The position numbers and the translations under genes are program-made. The notes under the pieces are model-generated. The model had not been told where the DNA came from. It did not search any database and was given only the letters and a program-made list of their open reading frames with translations. Positions 1 through 5,083 of a stretch of DNA of 5,184 bases are shown in pieces (the stretch's first letter is position 1; the number at the start of each line of letters is the position of its first letter). Source of the DNA: Oscillospiraceae bacterium (GTDB lineage: Bacteria > Bacillota > Clostridia > Oscillospirales > Acutalibacteraceae); the NCBI GenBank assembly GCA_031273775.1, contig JAISRF010000071.1:1-5184 (forward strand), read 5' to 3'.

Positions 1-98
1 GGCAACCCCCGAAAACCTCGTTTTCAGAAAAACCAGCCTTGATTTCATGCGGCTTTTCAGCATTAATTTTTGGAATTTTAGAGTTTTCGGAGGTTGCC
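1..98. mobile_element. 98-bp inverted-repeat-bounded segment interrupting porB (IS end or MITE-like)
   Basis: Bases 1-16 (GGCAACCCCCGAAAAC) and 83-98 (GTTTTCGGAGGTTGCC) are inverted copies with one mismatch in 16. PorB-like protein sequence starts immediately after base 98, and nothing inside 1-98 resembles PorB in any frame. The segment is also more AT-rich than the coding DNA that follows. This is what an insertion-sequence terminus or a small non-autonomous element inside porB would look like. The target-site duplication cannot be tested because the left flank lies outside the window. I do not recognise the IS family. The porB frame happens to remain open back to base 2. An assembly junction at a repeat is the main alternative. 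Confidence 0.5.
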
Positions 99-577
99 TT
101 TTGTATATCTGCTATGACAACGAAGCCTACATGAACACTGGCATTCAAAAAAGCGGTCTGACGCCCTACGGCGCGAAAACCACTACCACGCCCCATAAAG
201 GCAGCCGCCGTTCCAAAAAGGATATGCTGGCGATTGTCGCCGCCAACGGAGTGGATTACGCCGCCAGCGCCAGTATCGGCTATCTGGACGACTATATCCG
301 CAAAATCGAAAAAGCGGCGGGTATTAAAGGTACAAAGTATATTCATGTACTCGCTCCCTGCCCTGTAGGATGGGGCTTCAAAACAGATGAAACCGTGGAG
401 ATTGCAAAGGAAGCGGTGGATGTGGGCGCGTGGACGCTGCAGGAATACGAAAGCGGCGAATGGAAAACAAACCGCGAACCGTCCCGCCCGCAGGATTTTG
501 AGCATTACACAAAACGACAAGCACGGTTTAACATTGAAAAACAATATCAGGAGGATCACAGCCATGCCAAGAGGTAA
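98..577 (+). CDS. porB: 2-oxoacid (pyruvate-type):ferredoxin oxidoreductase beta subunit, C-terminal half only
   Basis: This is the thiamine-diphosphate-binding beta subunit of a CoA-acylating 2-oxoacid:ferredoxin oxidoreductase, a cytosolic enzyme that converts a 2-oxoacid plus CoA to acyl-CoA, CO2 and reduced ferredoxin. About 158 residues are visible. They begin at LYICYDNEAYMNTGIQ, the conserved TPP/Mg-loop region that normally sits near the middle of a protein of about 310 residues. GVDYAASASIGYLDDYIRKI and the APCPVGW motif follow, both typical of PorB. The GDG half of the TPP motif and the N-terminal half are absent. Homology begins exactly where the inverted-repeat segment ends (base 98/99), so the gene is either disrupted or cut by an assembly break. 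The frame is open to base 2, and an ATG at 47 lies inside the putative element and is not a credible native start. Its stop overlaps the next gene by 14 bp. Pyruvate, branched-chain or aryl 2-oxoacids are all possible substrates. Confidence 0.85.
   Translation, partial: LLYICYDNEAYMNTGIQKSGLTPYGAKTTTTPHKGSRRSKKDMLAIVAANGVDYAASASIGYLDDYIRKIEKAAGIKGTKYIHVLAPCPVGWGFKTDETVEIAKEAVDVGAWTLQEYESGEWKTNREPSRPQDFEHYTKRQARFNIEKQYQEDHSHAKR
548..554 (+). promoter_or_regulatory. Ribosome binding site fixing the paaK start
   Basis: CAGGAGG lies 9 nt before the ATG at 564, inside the end of porB. It selects this start over the in-frame ATG at 387, which would add 59 residues that are only porB read in another frame. 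Confidence 0.8.
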
Positions 578-1904
578 ATTTTGGAATGAAGAATTAGAAA
601 CACTTTCCCGCGAGAAGCTTGAAGAATTGCAGCTAAAAAGCTTGCAGGAGGAGCTGGCGCACGCTTATGCAAACAGCCCCTACTACAAACGCGCATGGGA
701 CGAAGCGGGCGTTCGTCCAGGCGACGTGAAAACCCTTGCGGATCTGGCAAAATTTCCGTTTATCGACAAGAAAACACAGCGGGATACCCAAGGGGTCGGC
801 TCCTTTTTAGGCGAGCTGGCCGCCGTGCCGGAGGAAGAGGTCATTTTCGTCAGCACCTCCAGTGGCAGCACCGGCGTTCCCACTCTTTCGCCCTTTACGG
901 CGCAGGATTTCGACGAGTTTCAGGAAACCGAGGCGCGTTGGTTCTGGCAGGCGGGCGTTCGGCAGAGTGACCGCTATGTCCACGCGTTGAATTTTGCTCT
1001 GTATGTGGGCGGGCCGGACGTTATCGGCGCACAGAGGACAGGTGCATTGTGCATCTGGGTGGGCGCTGTTCCGTCCGAGCGGCTGCTGTTCGTGCTGAAA
1101 ACCTATCAGCCTACCGCCATCTGGACCAGCCCGTCCTACATTATCGCGCTGGGAGAAAAGGCGCTGCAAAGCGGAATCGACCCGAAGAAAGACCTGTCCA
1201 TCAAAAAAATATTCGTGGCGGGCGAAATGGGCGGCTCCATTGACGCGACCCGAAAAGCGATTGTTGACATTTGGGGAGCCGAGCTGTATGATTTCTACGG
1301 ACTGTCCGACATTTTCGGAGCCTGTGCCGCCCAATGCGAGTATCACGACGGCCTGCATATCGCGGAGGATCACATCTACGTGGAAACGGTCGATCTGGAC
1401 ACCGGCGAGCTTTTACCCGCCGGAGAGCGCGGCGAGCTGGTATTCACCACTCTGCGTAAAAAAGCCCGTCCCATCATCCGCTTCCGCACCGGCGACATCG
1501 GACGGATTGACCTGACGCCCTGCAAATGCGGGCGCACACATGGCCGTATTTATGTGGACGGACGCAAGGACGATATGTTCATCGTGTCGGCGGTCAACGT
1601 CTATCCCTCCGACATTGAGTATGTCATTCGCGAGCTTCCCCAAATTTCTAACGAATACACCATCCGCGTTTTTGAAGAAAATTACACCTGCAAGTATGAA
1701 GTAAACGTGGAAAATGTTTCAGATAAATCCGACGCGGAAATCCGCGAGCTTACCGTAAACGCGCTGAAGGCCCGTATCGGAGTCAAGCCCGCGATATTGA
1801 ACGTACATCCAAACGGCACGCTGGAGCGCAGTACGCATAAAGCCAAGCGTGTGATTGACCAACGCACCGAAACGGTCGCTAAATCGTTAGGAGAAGGCAT
1901 ATGA
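564..1904 (+). CDS. paaK: Phenylacetate-CoA ligase family (AMP-forming acyl-CoA ligase)
   Basis: A 446-residue adenylate-forming enzyme of the PaaK type, usually about 430-440 residues. It activates an aryl- or acyl-carboxylate with ATP and CoA via an acyl-AMP, or in fermenters may run toward ATP formation. Visible motifs are the P-loop TSSGSTGVPT (residues 98-107), YGLSD (245-249) for adenine/aryl contacts, RTGDIG around D311, the CKCGRTHGR cysteine motif (320-328) characteristic of PaaK, the GRKDDMF hinge (333-339), and a C-terminal ERSTHKAKR in which K426 is the likely catalytic lysine. The start at 564 has a good RBS and overlaps the porB stop by 14 bp, so the two are probably translationally coupled. 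The pairing with a 2-oxoacid oxidoreductase and a nearby aminotransferase suggests amino-acid-derived (possibly aryl) acids, but the true substrate cannot be read from sequence. The last codons (GGAGAAGGCATATGA) look like a vestigial coupled start. Confidence 0.9.
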   Translation: MPRGKFWNEELETLSREKLEELQLKSLQEELAHAYANSPYYKRAWDEAGVRPGDVKTLADLAKFPFIDKKTQRDTQGVGSFLGELAAVPEEEVIFVSTSSGSTGVPTLSPFTAQDFDEFQETEARWFWQAGVRQSDRYVHALNFALYVGGPDVIGAQRTGALCIWVGAVPSERLLFVLKTYQPTAIWTSPSYIIALGEKALQSGIDPKKDLSIKKIFVAGEMGGSIDATRKAIVDIWGAELYDFYGLSDIFGACAAQCEYHDGLHIAEDHIYVETVDLDTGELLPAGERGELVFTTLRKKARPIIRFRTGDIGRIDLTPCKCGRTHGRIYVDGRKDDMFIVSAVNVYPSDIEYVIRELPQISNEYTIRVFEENYTCKYEVNVENVSDKSDAEIRELTVNALKARIGVKPAILNVHPNGTLERSTHKAKRVIDQRTETVAKSLGEGI

Positions 1905-1943
1905 CAGTTGACGGTTGACAGTTGAGAGTTGAGAGTTGTGGTT
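1902..1943 (+). repeat. Tandem heptamer repeat TGA(C/G)(A/G)GT
   Basis: Five consecutive 7-mers run from 1902 to 1936 (TGACAGT, TGACGGT, TGACAGT, TGAGAGT, TGAGAGT), with a decayed sixth copy to 1943. The array starts on the paaK stop codon itself. It resembles heptameric tandem repeats scattered through intergenic regions of some bacterial genomes, and a genome-wide count would settle this. Confidence 0.7.
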
Positions 1944-1968
1944 TCGCTTCGCGACGATTGAATTGTAG

Positions 1969-1989
1969 GGAACGGTTCTAAACCGTTCC
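1969..1989. repeat. Perfect 9-bp-stem palindrome in the intergenic repeat
   Basis: GGAACGGTT (1969-1977), loop CTA, AACCGTTCC (1981-1989) form a perfect hairpin. No T-run follows, so it is not a standard intrinsic terminator. The preceding ATTGTAGG context resembles repetitive palindromic elements I associate with Oscillospirales genomes (recollection, not checked). Together with the heptamer array it probably forms one composite intergenic repeat. An operator is an alternative reading. Confidence 0.6.
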
Positions 1990-2000
1990 GAAACCGGGTG

Positions 2001-2006
2001 TATAAT
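2001..2006 (+). promoter_or_regulatory. Possible -10 element (TATAAT) before the aminotransferase
   Basis: A perfect TATAAT lies 24 nt upstream of the chosen ATG, but I see no recognisable -35 hexamer at 16-18 bp (the region is CTAAAC, part of the palindrome). A transcript starting near 2013 would leave a very short leader. The support is only the -10. Confidence 0.3.
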
Positions 2007-2030
2007 AATCATTTGAGGAGTATATCGAAT

Positions 2031-3191
2031 ATGCAAAATTTATCATCGCGCACCGCCGGTTTTACCGATTCGGTAATTCGGCGCATGACGCGCATATCAG
2101 GGCAATACGGCGCGGTCAATCTTTCGCAAGGCTTTCCGGATTTTGACCCGCCGAAGGAGCTGCTTGACCGGTTGGCGGAGGTTTCTTCGCTGCCCCACCA
2201 ATACAGTATCACATGGGGCGCGCAAAATTTCCGGGAAGCGCTGGCGGAAAAGCAGTCGAAGCTGATGGGATTTTCCATTGACCCGAACAAAGAAATCGTC
2301 GTCACCTGCGGCAGCACCGAAGCGATGATGGCGGCCATGCTGACGGTCTGCAATCCCGGCGACAAGGTGGCGGTATTTTCGCCTTTTTATGAAAATTATG
2401 GGGCGGATGCGATATTAAGCGGAGCGCAGCCTATTTATGTGCCACTCCGTCCTCCCGCGTTTGATTTTGACCCTGACGAGCTGGAAGCCGCTTTTAAGCA
2501 GGGCGCGAAGGCGTTGATTCTGTGCAATCCGTCCAATCCGACCGGCAAGGTGTTTACCCATGACGAGCTGACCGTGATTGCGGAACTGGCGAAAAAGCAT
2601 GACGCGTATGTCATCACCGACGAGGTGTATGAGCATATCGTCTACGCGCCGCATAAGCACACCTATATCGCCTCCCTGCCGGGGATGCGGGAACGCACGA
2701 TTTCCTGTTCATCCCTTTCTAAAACCTATTCCATCACCGGCTGGCGGCTGGGCTACATCATCGCGCCGCCGGAAATCATCGACGTAGCGCGAAAGGTACA
2801 CGATTTTCTGACGGTGGGCGCGGCCGCTCCGTTGCAGGAAGCGGCGGTTGTGGGACTGCGGTTTCCCCAAAGCTATTATGACGGACTGCTGAAAACCTAC
2901 ACGGCTAAACGCGATCTGTTTTTGGACGGCTTGCGGCAGATTGGATTGCCTTTCACCGAGCCTCAGGGCGCTTATTACGTCATGCTGGATATTTCGGAAT
3001 TCGAGAGCGACAACGATTTGGAATTTTGCGAGAGGTTGGCGGAGAAGGTCGGCGTAGGCGCTGTGCCCGGTTCCAGCTTTTTCCGTGAGCCGGTTAATCA
3101 CCTGATCCGGCTGCACTTCGCGAAAACCGAAGCGACCCTTACCGAAGCGTTGAACCGCTTGCAAGGAATCCGAAAAATACTCACGTTATAG
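2031..3191 (+). CDS. Class I/II PLP-dependent aminotransferase (aromatic/methionine/kynurenine-type subgroup)
   Basis: A 386-residue fold-type I aminotransferase, cytosolic, moving the amino group between an amino acid and a 2-oxoacid. The SQGFPDFDPP opening is typical of the KAT/YbdL-like group. Active-site residues are clear: N169 in NPSNPTG, D197 and Y200 in ITDEVYE, the Schiff-base lysine K231 in SLSKTYSITGWRLGY with phosphate-binding R239, and carboxylate-binding R360 in LIRLHF. The start at ATG 2031 is chosen because GAGGAG (2015-2020) lies 10 nt upstream. An in-frame GTG at 1998 would add 11 residues encoded by promoter and RBS sequence. The gene lies 126 bp after paaK, separated by a repeat, so it may be transcribed independently. 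Substrate is not determinable here; aromatic amino acids would fit the paaK neighbour and methionine would fit the downstream metY. Confidence 0.9.
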   Translation: MQNLSSRTAGFTDSVIRRMTRISGQYGAVNLSQGFPDFDPPKELLDRLAEVSSLPHQYSITWGAQNFREALAEKQSKLMGFSIDPNKEIVVTCGSTEAMMAAMLTVCNPGDKVAVFSPFYENYGADAILSGAQPIYVPLRPPAFDFDPDELEAAFKQGAKALILCNPSNPTGKVFTHDELTVIAELAKKHDAYVITDEVYEHIVYAPHKHTYIASLPGMRERTISCSSLSKTYSITGWRLGYIIAPPEIIDVARKVHDFLTVGAAAPLQEAAVVGLRFPQSYYDGLLKTYTAKRDLFLDGLRQIGLPFTEPQGAYYVMLDISEFESDNDLEFCERLAEKVGVGAVPGSSFFREPVNHLIRLHFAKTEATLTEALNRLQGIRKILTL

Positions 3192-3225
3192 ATGTTAGTT
3201 ATATGAGGTAATAGATATTTTGAAT

Positions 3226-3254
3226 TAGACAACGGCGACAAAGCGTGCTATTAT
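3226..3254 (+). promoter_or_regulatory. Extended -10 promoter for the metY leader
   Basis: TAGACA (3226-3231, 5/6 to TTGACA), a 17-bp spacer, and TATTAT (3249-3254) preceded by TG at 3246-3247 (TGCTATTAT) match a sigma-A promoter with extended -10. Expected transcription start is near 3261, about 23 nt before the RBS of the Cys-rich ORF. This indicates that the leader and metY form a unit separate from the upstream aminotransferase. Confidence 0.65.
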
Positions 3255-3297
3255 ACATATTATAAACATATGATTAGTATGACAAGGAGGAGCAACC

Positions 3298-3432
3298 ATG
3301 AATAAGCTTATCAATACCAACAATACAGTTATTTGCAACGTGTCTGTCGGCGCAAATTGCGCCTGCACATCGATGCGTATGTCTTGTTGCGATTGTATGC
3401 CCATGTGCAGCTCCAAGTCCAAACCCGCGTGA
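3298..3432 (+). CDS. 44-residue Cys/Met-rich peptide (candidate regulatory leader peptide of metY)
   Basis: An ORF of 44 codons with a near-ideal RBS (AAGGAGG, 3284-3290, 7 nt spacing). The N-terminal part is Asn/Thr-rich (MNKLINTNNTVIC). Residues 21-37 read CACTSMRMSCCDCMPMC, where 10 of 17 residues are Cys or Met; overall there are 7 Cys and 5 Met. There is no signal peptide and no hydrophobic segment. It sits directly after a promoter and 17 nt before an intrinsic terminator, upstream of metY, which makes the product from which cysteine and methionine derive. I infer a leader peptide whose ribosome stalls when charged Cys or Met tRNA is scarce. Alternatives are a small metal-binding or redox peptide, or a precursor of a ribosomally made modified peptide, although no maturase is visible in the window. 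I do not recognise a named family. Confidence 0.7.
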   Translation: MNKLINTNNTVICNVSVGANCACTSMRMSCCDCMPMCSSKSKPA

Positions 3433-3449
3433 TTTTTCCGTCTGTGAAA

Positions 3450-3486
3450 GGCACAGTTCGTGAAAAACGCGGACTGCGCCTTTTTT
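3450..3486 (+). terminator. Intrinsic terminator / candidate attenuator between the Cys-rich ORF and metY
   Basis: Left arm 3450-3462 (GGCACAGTTCGTG) pairs with right arm 3468-3480 (CGCGGACTGCGCC) around an AAAAA loop. Twelve of 13 positions pair (two G-T wobbles, one A-C mismatch), and six T follow (3481-3486). It lies 17 nt after the leader stop codon. A competing fold exists: CCGCGT (3425-3430, the last codon and stop of the leader) is complementary to ACGCGG (3467-3472) in the right arm, and CTGTG (3442-3446) pairs with CACAG (3452-3456) in the left arm. This is the arrangement expected of translation-controlled attenuation. It could also simply end the transcript of the small gene. Confidence 0.8.
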
Positions 3487-3510
3487 AATTTGTCCGAAAG
3501 GAGAATTGAC

Positions 3511-3621
3511 ATGGCAAAATCAAATAAAAACGCGCCAACGCACAATCGAGGCGCCGCAAACGGCATACGGGATCGAATGCGATGTTGGTTATCCATACCG
3601 CGGGGCAACCCTGCAAAATAG
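3511..3621 (+). CDS. 36-residue basic peptide of unknown function (second upstream ORF of metY)
   Basis: The ATG at 3511 has an RBS AAAGGAG (3497-3503) at 7 nt spacing, just after the terminator. The product starts MAKSNKNAPTHNRG, is Arg/Lys/Asn-rich, has a single Cys in RMRCWLSIP near the C-terminus, and ends RGNPAK before a TAG at 3619. No domain is recognisable. The stop lies at the base of the hairpin that precedes metY, so translation of this ORF could melt or block that hairpin. Part of the region may instead be structured RNA, since the coding span also holds a GCGGGG-CAA-CCCTGC hairpin (3600-3614). Real translation is plausible but unproven. Confidence 0.4.
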   Translation: MAKSNKNAPTHNRGAANGIRDRMRCWLSIPRGNPAK

Positions 3622-3666
3622 CCTCCGCTCCGGCAGCGGATACAGGCTAAAAAATTATCGCCGGAG
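3620..3666 (+). promoter_or_regulatory. Bulged hairpin with loop complementary to the metY Shine-Dalgarno (candidate pseudoknot)
   Basis: AGCC (3620-3623) pairs with GGCT (3645-3648), and TCCGCT (3624-3629) pairs with AGCGGA (3635-3640), leaving a TACA bulge and the apical loop CCGGC (3630-3634). That loop is complementary to GCCGG (3660-3664), and the match extends to seven bases as CTCCGGC (3628-3634) with GCCGGAG (3660-3666). The latter contains the GGAG of the metY RBS. An H-type pseudoknot hiding the RBS is therefore possible, as in several known translational riboswitches. I cannot match it to a known riboswitch class. Confidence 0.45.
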
Positions 3667-3681
3667 AAAGAAGAAAAAATC

Positions 3682-4977
3682 ATGAGTACATTAAAAGAAA
3701 GAACCCTGAAGTTTGAAACCCTGCAAATCCACGCCGGACAGGAGGAACCCGATTCCGCCACCGGGGCGAGAGCCGTTCCCATTTACCAAACATCTTCCTA
3801 TGTATTCAAGGACACGGCGGAAGCCGCGGGACGTTTCGGCTTGAGCGTTCCCGGCTATATTTACACACGGCTGAACAATCCCACCCAGACCGCCTTTGAA
3901 GAGAGAATCGCGGCGCTGGAGGGCGGCATCGGCGCATTAGCTGTCAGCTCCGGTGCGGCGGCGGTGACGGCGGCGATTGAAACCATCTTAAAAGCCGGCG
4001 ACCACATCGTATCCCAGCAGAGCGTATACGGCGGTACTTATAACCTGTTTAAAAACACCTTTCCCCGTCAGGGCATCACCACCACTTTTGTGGATTCGGT
4101 TGACCCGGCGAATTTTGAGAAAGCAATTTTGGAAAACACCCGCGCCATTTTTGTGGAGAGCTTCGGCAATCCCCATTCTGACATCGTGGATTTTGAGGCG
4201 ATAGCTGAAATCGCCCACAAGCATAAAATCCCGTTGATCGTGGACAACACCTTTGCCACACCCTATCTTTTCCGCCCCTTTGAGCACGGCGCCGACATTG
4301 TGGTACATTCGGCCACCAAGTTCATCGGCGGTCACGGCACTTCCATCGGCGGTGTGATTGTGGATTCCGGCAAATTCGATTGGGCGTCCGGTAAGTTCCC
4401 GGAATTCACCAGCCCCAATCCCAGCTACCACGGATTGGTGTTTGCTGAAGTGCTCGGCGCGGCGGCGTATATCACTAAAGCCCGCACCGACATCCTGCGC
4501 GACAAGGGTTACGCGCTTTCCCCGCAGAACATCTTCCTGTTCCTTCAAGGACTGGAAAGCTTGTCCTACCGTGTGGAGCGGCATGTGTCCAACACATTGA
4601 AGGTACTCGAATATCTCAAAACCCGCAAGGAAATTACCGCCATCCACCATCCGTCTTTGGAGAACGACCCCAGCCACGCACTATACAAGAAATACTACCC
4701 GAACGGCGGCGGTTCCATTTTCACCTTTGAAATTGACGGTGACGAGACAAAAACCAAAAAGTTCATTGATGCGCTGCGGCTCTTTTCACAGCTCGCCAAC
4801 GTGGCAGACGCGAAATCGCTGGTGATCCATCCCGCGTCCACCACCCATTCCCAGCTTGCGGGCGAAGAGCTGCTGGCATCTGGTATCAAGCCGAACACGG
4901 TGCGCCTTTCCATCGGCACGGAGCATATTGACGACATCATTTTTGATTTGGAAGAAGCCTTTGCCGCGATTGGATAA
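3682..4977 (+). CDS. metY: O-acetylhomoserine aminocarboxypropyltransferase / sulfhydrylase
   Basis: A 431-residue Cys/Met-metabolism PLP enzyme, the usual MetY length. It makes homocysteine from O-acetylhomoserine and sulfide (or methionine from methanethiol), the direct-sulfhydrylation route, in the cytosol. Signatures are ETLQIHAGQE at the N-terminus, YTRLNNPT (59-68; Y61 and R63 contact PLP phosphate of the partner subunit), SSGAAA (89-94), SVYGGTYNLF with PLP-stacking Y116, D188 in IVDNTFATP, and the Schiff-base lysine K213 in HSATKFIGGHGTS. Substrate-carboxylate R408 lies in NTVRLSIGTEH. The loop FPEFTSPNPSYHG is typical of MetY rather than cystathionine gamma-synthase. The ATG at 3682 follows a GGAG at 3663-3666 (15 nt) and AAAGAAG nearer. 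The gene has its own promoter and an unusually elaborate 420-nt leader with two short ORFs, a terminator and a possible RBS-masking pseudoknot. It appears intact. Confidence 0.95.
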   Translation: MSTLKERTLKFETLQIHAGQEEPDSATGARAVPIYQTSSYVFKDTAEAAGRFGLSVPGYIYTRLNNPTQTAFEERIAALEGGIGALAVSSGAAAVTAAIETILKAGDHIVSQQSVYGGTYNLFKNTFPRQGITTTFVDSVDPANFEKAILENTRAIFVESFGNPHSDIVDFEAIAEIAHKHKIPLIVDNTFATPYLFRPFEHGADIVVHSATKFIGGHGTSIGGVIVDSGKFDWASGKFPEFTSPNPSYHGLVFAEVLGAAAYITKARTDILRDKGYALSPQNIFLFLQGLESLSYRVERHVSNTLKVLEYLKTRKEITAIHHPSLENDPSHALYKKYYPNGGGSIFTFEIDGDETKTKKFIDALRLFSQLANVADAKSLVIHPASTTHSQLAGEELLASGIKPNTVRLSIGTEHIDDIIFDLEEAFAAIG

Positions 4978-4986
4978 ATCGACAGG

Positions 4987-5035
4987 TATCTTCACTGCCG
5001 GATTTCACGCAGAACCGGGTTCGGCAGTGAAGATA
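4987..5035 (+). terminator. Long perfect hairpin after metY (weak terminator or processing site)
   Basis: TATCTTCACTGCCG (4987-5000) and CGGCAGTGAAGATA (5022-5035) are perfectly complementary over 14 bp around a 21-nt loop. The stem can extend by three pairs (A-T plus two G-T) to 4984/5038. Only TTT follows, so it departs from a standard intrinsic terminator. It begins 9 nt after the metY stop, which suggests a 3' end or a transcript-stability element. Readthrough into the next gene remains possible because I see no clear promoter there. Confidence 0.55.
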
Positions 5036-5083
5036 TTTGGCGTCTCAAGCTGCGAAGAAGAGAGAAAGGAGCCGTTATATGCT

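Noticed and set aside
387..563. N-terminal extension of the CoA ligase from ATG 387
   Set aside because: The extra 59 residues are porB coding sequence in another frame, and the RBS at 548-554 clearly serves ATG 564.
807..1373. Long minus-strand open frames opposite paaK, the aminotransferase and metY (807-1373, 2709-3164, 3988-4677)
   Set aside because: All lie entirely antisense to well-supported genes, have compositions expected of reverse-frame shadows, and show no family motifs.
1998..2030. GTG start at 1998 for the aminotransferase
   Set aside because: The 11 extra codons are made of the TATAAT and RBS sequence. ATG 2031 has a properly spaced GAGGAG and starts just before the family's homologous region.
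3298..3432. The Cys-rich ORF as a SCIFF-type or other radical-SAM-modified peptide precursor
   Set aside because: The Cys spacing does not match the SCIFF pattern as I know it, and no radical SAM maturase, transporter or peptidase lies in the window. It is kept only as an alternative.
3590..3615. TACCGCGG (3595-3602) resembles the 3' part of the T-box sequence upstream of metY
   Set aside because: The AGGGTGG half is missing, no downstream T-box antiterminator partner or terminator follows before metY, and no specifier stem with the expected bulge motifs is recognisable. An Infernal search with the T-box model would settle it.
3600..3660. GGCAACC followed later by AGGCTAAAA, reminiscent of S-box (SAM-I/IV) core fragments
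   Set aside because: The GGAGGGA-type P2/P3 core, kink-turn and long P1 are not present. The short matches occur in separate small hairpins.
3225..3782. 185-codon open frame on the minus strand across the metY leader
   Set aside because: It runs antisense through the promoter, leader ORF, terminator and the 5' end of metY. It has no recognisable domain and looks like a chance open frame.
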